NCBI GenBank assembly: GCA_002345825.1
Contig: DDWD01000001.1
Location: 1-35,776 of the forward strand
Direction: 5' to 3'
Origin: Bacteroidales bacterium UBA2295
GTDB taxonomy: Bacteria > Bacteroidota > Bacteroidia > Bacteroidales > Tenuifilaceae
Length of the DNA: 35,776 nucleotides
Shown: in pieces, positions 8,553 to 14,722 of the stretch
Position numbering within the stretch: position 1 is the stretch's first letter
Layout: each line of letters starts with the position of its first letter
Made by a program: the position numbers and the translations under genes
The notes under the pieces: generated by a model
Databases searched by the model: none
What the model was told of the DNA's origin: nothing
What the model saw: the letters and a program-made list of their open reading frames with translations, nothing else

Positions 8553-9719
8553 ATGTCAAAAATACTGGTAATTGACGACGAGCGTGCCATCCGTAACTCT
8601 CTAAAAGAGATTTTGGAATACGAAAAGCATGAGGTTGAAGTGGCTGAAGATGGAGAAAGTGGTCTGGAGATTTTCCAAAAGGGAGGGTTCGAAGCTGTGC
8701 TATGCGATATTAAAATGCCCCAAATGGATGGCATTGAGGTGCTTGATAAACTTCAAGAAATATCTGCAGAAACACCTGTAATCATGATATCAGGGCATGG
8801 CAATATCGACACGGCTGTTGATGCAATAAAAAAAGGAGCTTTTGATTTTATTGAGAAACCCCTCGACCTAAACCGAATACTGATAACAATTCGCAATGCC
8901 ACCGATAAAACCACGCTTATTAAGGAAACCAAGGTGCTTAAGAAAAAGGTATCGCGAACCTTTGACATAGTAGGCAATTCAGCGGTAATAGAAAAGGTTA
9001 AAGAAATTATTGATCGCGTTGCACCTACTGATGCCAGAGTGCTTATTACAGGCTCAAACGGAACTGGCAAAGAACTAGTTGCTCGCTGGCTTCATGAAAA
9101 AAGTAGCCGCGCCGATATGCCTTTTGTAGAAGTAAATTGCGCAGCAATACCTAGCGAACTTATAGAAAGCGAACTGTTTGGCCATGAGAAAGGAGCCTTT
9201 ACCTCAGCCATAAAGCAACGAAAGGGTAAGTTTGAGCAGGCCGATGGGGGAACGCTTTTCCTCGATGAGATTGGAGATATGAGCCTTAGCGCTCAAGCAA
9301 AGGTACTACGTGCCCTCCAGGAGAATAAGATTACGCGAGTTGGTAGCGACAAGGATATAAATGTAAATGTGAGGATAATTGCTGCCACCAACAAAAATCT
9401 ACAGAAAGAGATAGACGCCGGAAACTTTCGTGAAGACCTTTTCCATAGACTAAGCGTAATCATCATTCAAGTTCCTTCGCTTAGCGAAAGGCTTGACGAC
9501 ATCCCCTTGCTTTCGGAACATTTCATCAACCTCATTTGCGATGAATATGGTATGCCTCCCAAAATAATTACTAAAGACGCCATTGAAGCGCTAAAACAAT
9601 TCACCTGGACAGGGAACGTACGCGAATTCAGAAATGTAATCGAACGGCTTATTATACTTTGCGACAAGGAGATAACAGCCAACGATGTAGTATCGTTCGC
9701 CCAGCCTATCATCAAATAA
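8553..9719 (+). CDS. NtrC-type sigma-54 response regulator without a DNA-binding domain
   Basis: A 388-aa protein with a receiver domain (1-120; phosphorylated Asp52 in CDIKMP, switch Lys102 in IEKP) and a sigma-54-interacting AAA+ domain (about 138-370). Walker A is GSNGTGKE at 167-174, the sigma-54 contact loop is GAFTSA at 214-219 (a variant of GAFTGA), and Walker B is LFLDEI at 235-240. The GNVREFRN sensor region is at about 354-361. The family is usually about 450-480 aa and ends in a Fis-type helix-turn-helix. Here the protein stops about 18 residues after the AAA+ lid, with a clean TAA and a convergent gene 11 bp on. It should remodel sigma-54 polymerase but not bind an enhancer itself, as described for Helicobacter FlgR. 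No partner kinase is adjacent. Confidence 0.92.
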   Translation: MSKILVIDDERAIRNSLKEILEYEKHEVEVAEDGESGLEIFQKGGFEAVLCDIKMPQMDGIEVLDKLQEISAETPVIMISGHGNIDTAVDAIKKGAFDFIEKPLDLNRILITIRNATDKTTLIKETKVLKKKVSRTFDIVGNSAVIEKVKEIIDRVAPTDARVLITGSNGTGKELVARWLHEKSSRADMPFVEVNCAAIPSELIESELFGHEKGAFTSAIKQRKGKFEQADGGTLFLDEIGDMSLSAQAKVLRALQENKITRVGSDKDINVNVRIIAATNKNLQKEIDAGNFREDLFHRLSVIIIQVPSLSERLDDIPLLSEHFINLICDEYGMPPKIITKDAIEALKQFTWTGNVREFRNVIERLIILCDKEITANDVVSFAQPIIK

Positions 9720-9729
9720 AGTATAGGAA

Positions 9730-9981
9730 TTAGTTCTTAAAAAAGAAGCACGCCTTTGTTTTGGATGACTTATCGGGCGATTGCTCCTCTACGAGTTTGA
9801 TGTCAATCTGATCAACAAAAATATCGGAAAGGCTCAGAAAAGGGGAAACCCGTTGAGCATAAATGCGCCCAGAGAAATACACAACCTCCTTGTAAAAGTA
9901 GTTTGGGTGATTTGTCATATACATATCACCAATGAAATTGAGTATGGTTTTTGCGTCGCGCATAAAGCTAAAACTATTCAC
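9730..9981 (-). CDS. Small hypothetical protein
   Basis: An 83-aa minus-strand frame, convergent with the response regulator (10-bp gap between ends). The start is ATG 9981; an alternative ATG at 9963 gives MRDAKTIL. The sequence has a balanced mix of aromatic, charged and aliphatic residues (for example NHPNYFYKEVVYFSGRIYAQ), as in real small soluble proteins, and no signal peptide or membrane helix. I recognise no family. A competing 69-aa plus-strand frame over the same bases looks less protein-like. The 3' end reaches almost to the neighbour's stop, so there is no room for a separate terminator. Confidence 0.5.
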   Translation of the reverse strand: MNSFSFMRDAKTILNFIGDMYMTNHPNYFYKEVVYFSGRIYAQRVSPFLSLSDIFVDQIDIKLVEEQSPDKSSKTKACFFFKN

Positions 9982-10065
9982 CTAAATTAGGGACAAGATA
10001 GTTAAAAAAAAATACTTTACAACATCATTTGGCGTTTTTTAACTTGTTTTCCGGCTAAATATTAT

Positions 10066-10097
10066 TTTGAGGTGCTGGAGAAGAGTTAGTACCTTTG
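10066..10097 (+). promoter_or_regulatory. Orphan Bacteroidota-type promoter
   Basis: TTTG at 10066-10069, a 20-base spacer and TACCTTTG at 10090-10097 form one of the best promoter matches in the window. No annotated plus-strand gene follows before the tRNA, which is on the other strand. Confidence 0.65.
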
Positions 10098-10100
10098 GGT

Positions 10101-10236
10101 ATGGAAGCACAAGGGAAAGACAATGCGAATTCCGATAGATTGTGGCTGCCGCTTGGCATAAGGGGATGGGTCATGCACTAACTGTAATGGGCCGGTATTA
10201 AAAAAGGGAGTTTCGATTGTTATCGAAACTCCCTTT
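10101..10236 (+). ncRNA. Candidate small transcript downstream of the orphan promoter
   Basis: A start near 10104 and a stop at the hairpin 10203-10236 would give an RNA of about 130 bases. The hairpin has a 15-bp perfect stem with loop TGTT but only TTT as its tail on this strand. A local hairpin TGCCgcttGGCA is visible at about 10147-10158. A 26-codon frame runs from ATG 10101 to TAA 10181, but its ATG lies at or before the expected transcript start. I recognise no known RNA family (not tmRNA, SRP RNA or RNase P). Confidence 0.3.
10200..10236 (-). terminator. Terminator of tRNA-His (minus strand)
   Basis: AAAGGGAGTTTCGAT at 10203-10217 pairs with 10222-10236 (15-bp perfect stem, 4-base loop). 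On the minus strand the stem continues into a six-base T-run (10205 down to 10200) a few bases after the tRNA 3' end, the expected form of a Rho-independent terminator. Confidence 0.85.
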
Positions 10237-10239
10237 GAG

Positions 10240-10313
10240 GGTGGAAGACCGGGTTCGAACCGGCGACCTCTGGAACCACAATCCAGCGCTCTAACCGACT
10301 GAGCTACATCCAC
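10240..10313 (-). tRNA. tRNA-His (anticodon GTG)
   Basis: The minus strand folds as a full cloverleaf. The acceptor GTGGATG pairs with CTTCCAC, with one T-T mismatch at positions 6-67. The D arm is AGCTCAGTCGGTTAGAGC, the anticodon stem CTGGA/TCCAG encloses loop TTGTGGT, and the T loop is TTCGAAC. The anticodon GTG reads His codons. Base 10314 supplies the extra G-1 that pairs with C73, a hallmark of tRNA-His. CCA is not encoded. Confidence 0.95.
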
Positions 10314-10326
10314 CGTTTTGCGGATG

Positions 10327-10334
10327 CAAAGGTA
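10327..10334 (-). promoter_or_regulatory. -7 promoter element of tRNA-His
   Basis: On the minus strand this reads TACCTTTG, an exact TAnnTTTG, placed 12 bases before the tRNA 5' end. Confidence 0.7.
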
Positions 10335-10408
10335 ATATTATTTTCATATTTGCTCAACCAAATACAAAAAAAATTATTAATCGAACAAATTTTTCAGTGT
10401 GGATATAA

Positions 10409-10768
10409 TCACAACCTATCGGGCGAGTCAACTGTAAACTCGTTGCGCTCGTTGCCAGTATTTAGGGTCGATGCAGGCTCGAACATAAGCGCATGCACCT
10501 CATCATCGGCTATGGGTCGGTGCCTCACGCCACGGGGAACAATAATAAACTCGCCCTCGTTTACCACCTCTACCCTATCACCAAAATCGAGCTTTAGCAT
10601 ACCCTTAACAACCAAAAAAAGTTCATCTTCATCGTCGTGCTGATGCATAGGAAACGCTCCCAGAAATTTGGCCAGCTTAACATGCTGTCCATTCAGCTCG
10701 CCCACAATGGCTGGCCTATAGTAACCTTCTATCCGGCTAAACTTGCTTTGCAAATTCACCTTTTCCAT
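10409..10768 (-). CDS. Single-domain cupin protein
   Basis: A 119-aa cupin_2-type beta-barrel. Motif 1 is G-x5-HxH-x4-E: H42, H44 and E49 in MHQHDDEDELFLV, followed by KG. Motif 2, VPRGVRHRP, gives H83, so the full three-His one-Glu metal site is present. Proteins of this size are often metal-dependent enzymes or small-molecule binders; the substrate cannot be told. The gene is divergent from the AlkD-like gene. Its own -7 element (10832-10839) and an 18-bp perfect palindrome (10802-10819) lie upstream, suggesting repressor control. Confidence 0.88.
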   Translation of the reverse strand: MEKVNLQSKFSRIEGYYRPAIVGELNGQHVKLAKFLGAFPMHQHDDEDELFLVVKGMLKLDFGDRVEVVNEGEFIIVPRGVRHRPIADDEVHALMFEPASTLNTGNERNEFTVDSPDRL

Positions 10769-10801
10769 ATCCTATTGATTTTGATAATCTTCGCTTTTAA
10801 C

Positions 10802-10819
10802 TATGGAATTAATTCCATA
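10802..10819. promoter_or_regulatory. 18-bp perfect palindrome, candidate operator
   Basis: TATGGAATTAATTCCATA is its own reverse complement. It lies just downstream of the predicted transcription start of the cupin gene (about 10825, minus strand) and 34 bp before its ATG, a typical place for a repressor site. It also lies 67 bp upstream of the divergent AlkD-like gene. Confidence 0.55.
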
Positions 10820-10831
10820 CTGAGAAAATTC

Positions 10832-10839
10832 CAAAGTTA
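10832..10839 (-). promoter_or_regulatory. -7 promoter element of the cupin gene
   Basis: The minus strand reads TAACTTTG, an exact TAnnTTTG, leaving a leader of roughly 57 bases that carries the palindrome. Confidence 0.65.
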
Positions 10840-10885
10840 ACAAAATAGCCATTTTATAGCTAACTTGCATCCAAATTGAACGACC

Positions 10886-11536
10886 ATGACACTTCAGCGC
10901 ATAGTAGAGGAGATAAAGAGTAGGCGTAGTGGCCCCACATCGGACAGCCTAACCCAATTTGGTATTGAGTACAAGGTGAACTATGGCGTACCCATAACCG
11001 AGCTACGCAAAATTGCTGAGCCTTACATTGGCAACCATCCCTTGGCGCTTGAACTGTTTAAGCAGGATATTAGGGAGTGCAAAATTATTGCATCGATAAT
11101 CGATGACCCAACACAAATTACCGGCGAGCAGATTGACGAATGGGCGCAAAGTTTCACAAATATTGAAATAGTTGAGCAAGTATGCTCCAACGTGCTATGG
11201 AAAGCCGACTGTGCCCTATCGCGCAGCATACAATGGTGCCTTAGCGAGGATAATCTTTTAATAAAAGCTGGCCTACTTGTCGCGGCACACAGCGCAACCA
11301 ACCTGCAAGTTAAGGATGTTGTTTTTGAGCCTTACCTCGAAATAATTAGCAGCCTTAACGAGGACTTATTTGCAAACAATAAGAATAACATTGAATTTGC
11401 TTTGCGTCAAATAGCCAACAGAAATCAAGCATTTAGAGCAAAGGTTATTGAACTGGCCGTATCGCTGTCTAACGCCAACGACCAGCACAGGGCTTGGGTA
11501 GGCGATCAGCTTCTTTTTGAATTTGGAGAAGAATAG
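10886..11536 (+). CDS. AlkD-like HEAT-repeat protein (DNA alkylation repair family)
   Basis: A 216-aa all-helical protein matching the DNA alkylation repair (AlkD) family in size and in its N-terminal pattern GIEYKVNYGVPITELRKIA. AlkD grips DNA with HEAT-like repeats and removes alkylated bases. By-eye alignment puts NIEIVEQ where AlkD has its catalytic NWDLVD, and LLIKAG where AlkD has the conserved Arg. The Trp, Asp and Arg of the glycosylase site therefore appear to be Ile, Glu and Lys. The protein may bind DNA without base excision, or act differently. The upstream TAACTTGC at 10861-10868 is close to the -7 consensus. The stop abuts the stop of the convergent gene. Confidence 0.72.
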   Translation: MTLQRIVEEIKSRRSGPTSDSLTQFGIEYKVNYGVPITELRKIAEPYIGNHPLALELFKQDIRECKIIASIIDDPTQITGEQIDEWAQSFTNIEIVEQVCSNVLWKADCALSRSIQWCLSEDNLLIKAGLLVAAHSATNLQVKDVVFEPYLEIISSLNEDLFANNKNNIEFALRQIANRNQAFRAKVIELAVSLSNANDQHRAWVGDQLLFEFGEE

Positions 11537-11938
11537 CTAGCCAACCATTTGCCGCATTTCAGCAATTCGCGAAAGCCGTTCGAAAGAGTAGGTATCGCTA
11601 TGCTCCTCGATGAACGATAGTAGCGCCAAAACTTTTCGAGCCAAAAGAATTTTCCCATCCTCATCCTTTGTAATGACGATATTGTGGTAAAGCACTTCGG
11701 CAAGCATTGTTGCTCTTGCTTGCATTTCGCTATGCGATCGATCACCAAGAGCACTTAAAATATCTTCGTTCTTGTTGTCGGCATAAAATGAGATGCTGTT
11801 ACCCAAGTATAGCTCGCACAGCTCATTGAGTTCTACCTTAAAGCCTTCTTCATTATCAGGGTCGATATTGTTGATGAGTTTTTGAAGCACATCGAAGAAC
11901 TGCTTTAAAAATCGCATTATGTAATCGCGCTCTATCAT
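11537..11938 (-). CDS. Hypothetical protein, possibly DUF6483 family
   Basis: A 133-aa helical, acidic protein with no signal peptide or membrane segment. The opening MIERDYIMRFLKQFFDVL resembles the N-terminus I associate with DUF6483 proteins (function unknown); this is recollection, not a search. The middle (about 78-100) is a hydrophobic helix with LAEVLYHN and the C-terminus repeats helix-turn-helix-like spacing. Start ATG 11938 keeps the conserved opening. A TAnnTTTG element (11943-11950, minus strand TAAATTTG) ends only four bases before this ATG. Its stop directly abuts the stop of the AlkD-like gene. Confidence 0.7.
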   Translation of the reverse strand: MIERDYIMRFLKQFFDVLQKLINNIDPDNEEGFKVELNELCELYLGNSISFYADNKNEDILSALGDRSHSEMQARATMLAEVLYHNIVITKDEDGKILLARKVLALLSFIEEHSDTYSFERLSRIAEMRQMVG

Positions 11939-12068
11939 ACATCAAATTTACATTTTTTTTCACAATTGTTTAACCATCTTTAACCCCGAAATTGTGTCAC
12001 CCCCTTACACGTTGGTACGAGAATTGATTAGTTAATCGTCGATTAAAAAAATACTAATTTCAAAAAAA

Positions 12069-12812
12069 ATGATTAGATCATCAAACCCTGCTCTTAGCGA
12101 GAAAATATTTGTGAAAGAAAGAGCCGCAAGCTCGTCGGAGGTAATGACCATTGAGGGTACAAAGTACAAAACCATGGCCATGCTGGCACTAGTTGTACTG
12201 GGCGCTGTCTATACTTGGCGTCTTGCTTCCATTGGCTCTCCTTCGGTTATTACATGGATGATGGTTGGTGGAATCGGAGGGTTCATAACAGCTATAATTA
12301 CCGCCTTTTCCCCCCGCAGTGCACATATTACTGCACCCATCTATTCCGTTATGGAGGGACTTCTACTGGGAGGCCTGTCTGCCTTTATGGCAGCGCAATA
12401 CGGACTAGGCATTATAACACAAGCGGTTGGACTCACTTTTGCCACTTTTTTTCTAATGCTGTTGCTTTATCGTAGCGGAACCATAGAGGTAACTGCCAAA
12501 TTCAGGACTGGCGTAATGGCTGCCACAGGTGCAGTTGCACTAATGTATTTCATATCATTCATAATGAGCCTATTTGGAGTTAACTTAGGGTACATTCATG
12601 GTGGTGGCACACTTAGCATAATCATTAGCCTAGTAGTTATTGGGATAGCAGCGCTAAACCTTACCCTCGATTTTGATTTTATTGAACGAAGTGCAGCACA
12701 GGGTGCGCCAAAGCATATGGAATGGTACGGCGCATTTGGACTAATGGTAACACTAATTTGGCTTTACATTGAGTTCCTCCGGTTGCTATCAAAATTTGCA
12801 AGCAGGGATTAA
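12069..12812 (+). CDS. Bax inhibitor-1/YccA family membrane protein
   Basis: A 247-aa polytopic protein with about seven membrane helices after a 30-residue polar N-terminus (first helix about 38-53). The MEGLLLGGLSAF segment and the closing TLDFDFIERSAAQGAPKHMEWYGAFGLMVTLIWLY region, with its acidic residues, are typical of the Bax1-I family. Eukaryotic members modulate calcium leak; E. coli YccA interacts with FtsH, which is encoded elsewhere in this window, though that link is inference. It is a single gene with a long AT-rich leader. Confidence 0.92.
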   Translation: MIRSSNPALSEKIFVKERAASSSEVMTIEGTKYKTMAMLALVVLGAVYTWRLASIGSPSVITWMMVGGIGGFITAIITAFSPRSAHITAPIYSVMEGLLLGGLSAFMAAQYGLGIITQAVGLTFATFFLMLLLYRSGTIEVTAKFRTGVMAATGAVALMYFISFIMSLFGVNLGYIHGGGTLSIIISLVVIGIAALNLTLDFDFIERSAAQGAPKHMEWYGAFGLMVTLIWLYIEFLRLLSKFASRD

Positions 12813-12864
12813 CCCTGACAAAGCAACTGCCAGCAAAAAATCTTCAAAAAAACTTATTGGTTAT

Positions 12865-12895
12865 TTTGTTATTATCGTTTGAGTTAATAACTTTG
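12865..12895 (+). promoter_or_regulatory. Promoter of the L31 gene
   Basis: TTTG at 12865-12868, exactly 19 bases, then TAACTTTG at 12888-12895: a full match to the Bacteroidota -33/-7 consensus. The expected start near 12902 leaves a leader of about 48 bases. Confidence 0.85.
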
Positions 12896-12949
12896 CAGGC
12901 CTAAATTTTAGCTGGTAAAGAGTTTTTTAAAAGATAAATCTACTTTAAA

Positions 12950-13213
12950 ATGAAAAAGGACATTCATCCAAAGAATTATCGACTGGTGGCGTTCAAGGAC
13001 ATGTCAAACGATCATGTTTTCATCACCAAATCGACTGTAAACACAAGAGAAACCTTAGAGGTTGATGGCGTTGAGTATCCGCTGGTAAAGGTTGAAATTT
13101 CTAACACATCGCACCCATTTTACACTGGTAAAATGAAGATGGTTGATACTGCTGGTCGTATCGATAAATTTATGACTAAGTACAAAAAGCATATCGACAA
13201 GAAAGGTAACTAA
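12950..13213 (+). CDS. rpmE2: 50S ribosomal protein L31 type B
   Basis: An 87-aa protein with the type B L31 signature: MKKDIHPKNYRLVAFKDMSN at the start, STVNTRETLEVDG in the middle and SHPFYTGKMKMVDTAGRIDKF near the end. The CxxC zinc ligands of type A L31 are absent, as expected of the zinc-independent form. It joins the large ribosomal subunit at the central protuberance. It has its own strong promoter and terminator, so it is a single-gene unit. Confidence 0.97.
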   Translation: MKKDIHPKNYRLVAFKDMSNDHVFITKSTVNTRETLEVDGVEYPLVKVEISNTSHPFYTGKMKMVDTAGRIDKFMTKYKKHIDKKGN

Positions 13214-13250
13214 GCACTAGTTTTAGGGCATAAGCAAGACACTAATACTT

Positions 13251-13286
13251 AAAAAAAGGAGCAACCCTAAGTTGTTCCTTTTTTTT
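13251..13286 (+). terminator. Terminator after L31
   Basis: AAAAAAAGGAGCAAC pairs with GTTGTTCCTTTTTTT (one G-U pair) across the loop CCTAA, giving a stem flanked by an A-run and a T-run. It could also work on the other strand. Confidence 0.88.
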
Positions 13287-13335
13287 ATTGTATTTTTATA
13301 ATCTAATAAACACTGCAACTCTCAACAACAAGCAT

Positions 13336-14529
13336 ATGACAAGCAACATTATACTATTTGACGATTTTAGAAGAGATCAACTATTACCTCTAACCTATAC
13401 CCGTCCGGTTTGTATGATTAGAGTTGGGATACTTACCATAAAAGAGAAATGGGAAAAAATGCTTGGCTCGATATGCTATCCCCAAACCATTGATTACCTT
13501 AGCATAAAGCACCCAATACCTCAACCTAAGGACAAGAACCTTGCTATAAACGGCGGAATTTTACCGAATCAAACCTTAGTGAATCAAATCCTGGATCTAC
13601 AGGCTGGTGAAGCACTTTTTGCCAACGACACGCTGGTTGCTGCCATTTTGCCAGCAATTGTTTCGGATAATAGCTTTCTACAAAAAGAGAATTACACTAC
13701 AATAAAAAACACCAGTTCATCTTTCCTTGAGATTAAAAATCCTTGGGACATATTTAAGCTAAACGGAGAAGCCATTGAGGCTGATTTCGAACTTCTTACT
13801 ACAGATAGAAAATCACAACCAATACCAACAAGCAACCACATCGTTAAACCCGAAAATATTTTTATTGAGGAGGGTGCAACTGTTGAGTGCAGCGTACTTA
13901 ATGCCAGTTCAGGCCCAATTTACATAGGGAAGGAAGCCGAAATAATGGAAGGTTCACTTGTCCGTGGTCCATTTGCGCTTTGCGAGCACTCTGCGCTAAA
14001 GCTGGGCGCAAAAATTTATGGGCCAACCACCATTGGCCCACACTCTAAGGTTGGAGGCGAAGTAAACAACTGCGTAATTTTTGGATACTCAAACAAAGCC
14101 CATGATGGATTCATTGGCAACTCAGTTATTGGGGAGTGGTGCAATCTGGGAGCCGACACCAACACATCAAACCTAAAGAACAATTATGCTAGCGTTAAGC
14201 TTTGGAATTATCCAAAAAAGGGTTTTGTAGACACCGGACTCCAGTTCTGTGGGCTAATCATGGGCGACCACAGCAAGTGCGGCATAAACACCATGTTTAA
14301 TACCGGTACAGTGGTGGGCGTAAGTGCCAACATTTTTGGCGACGGGTTTCCCCGAAACTTCATCCCGAGCTTCTCTTGGGGTGGAGCCCAAGGTTTCTCA
14401 ACTTACAAAACCGAAAAAGCATTCGAAACCGCAAGGATTGTAATGGGGCGAAGAGGCATTGAATTATCTGATGTTGAGACGGATATCCTTACCCACATTT
14501 TTAATGCAACAGCACCCTTTAGGCACTAG
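13336..14529 (+). CDS. GlmU-like sugar nucleotidyltransferase
   Basis: A 397-aa protein of the Bacteroidota GlmU-family putative nucleotidyltransferases. It opens NIILFDDFRRDQLLPLTYTRPV, the family's N-terminal motif, with IRVGILTIKEKW a little later. The second half (about 190-370) is a left-handed beta-helix of hexapeptide repeats (for example IYIGKEAEIMEGSLVRGPF, and GAKIYGPTTIGPHSKVGGEV), the acyl/acetyltransferase-like fold of GlmU. It likely activates or acetylates a sugar phosphate for cell-envelope polysaccharides; the substrate is not determined. ATG 13336 was chosen because a frame extending to TTG 13288 would run into the preceding terminator. Confidence 0.88.
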   Translation: MTSNIILFDDFRRDQLLPLTYTRPVCMIRVGILTIKEKWEKMLGSICYPQTIDYLSIKHPIPQPKDKNLAINGGILPNQTLVNQILDLQAGEALFANDTLVAAILPAIVSDNSFLQKENYTTIKNTSSSFLEIKNPWDIFKLNGEAIEADFELLTTDRKSQPIPTSNHIVKPENIFIEEGATVECSVLNASSGPIYIGKEAEIMEGSLVRGPFALCEHSALKLGAKIYGPTTIGPHSKVGGEVNNCVIFGYSNKAHDGFIGNSVIGEWCNLGADTNTSNLKNNYASVKLWNYPKKGFVDTGLQFCGLIMGDHSKCGINTMFNTGTVVGVSANIFGDGFPRNFIPSFSWGGAQGFSTYKTEKAFETARIVMGRRGIELSDVETDILTHIFNATAPFRH

Positions 14530-14622
14530 CGCTCCCTTTTTAAAGTCGATTTATTAAGTTTCACCTAGGAAGTGCTCAAGGATTAATCAAAGGCTAGGTT
14601 TCAATTGCCACAACTTGAATAA

Positions 14623-14637
14623 TGGCACAGCGATTGC
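14623..14637 (+). promoter_or_regulatory. Sigma-54 (-24/-12) promoter of lon
   Basis: TGGCACAGCGATTGC matches TGGCAC-N5-TTGC with exactly 10 bases between the invariant GG and GC. The expected start is near 14649, leaving a leader of about 74 bases. No TAnnTTTG element is seen in this gap. Confidence 0.72.
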
Positions 14638-14722
14638 GTATCTATAATCCCGCATATTGGGCAGGGCAAACTGCGCCAATATGTCACATATTGTAAAACA
14701 ATACCAATATTATAAAACTAGT

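Noticed and set aside
10086..10313. 75-codon minus-strand frame
   Set aside because: It starts inside tRNA-His and runs through its terminator; the protein is a translation of RNA-gene sequence.
13288..13335. 16-codon extension of the GlmU-like protein from TTG
   Set aside because: It begins in the T-run of the L31 terminator, and the family motif starts at ATG 13336.
14657..14722. 22-codon extension of Lon
   Set aside because: It begins at a TTG within about 10 bases of the predicted sigma-54 transcript start and has no similarity to Lon N-termini.
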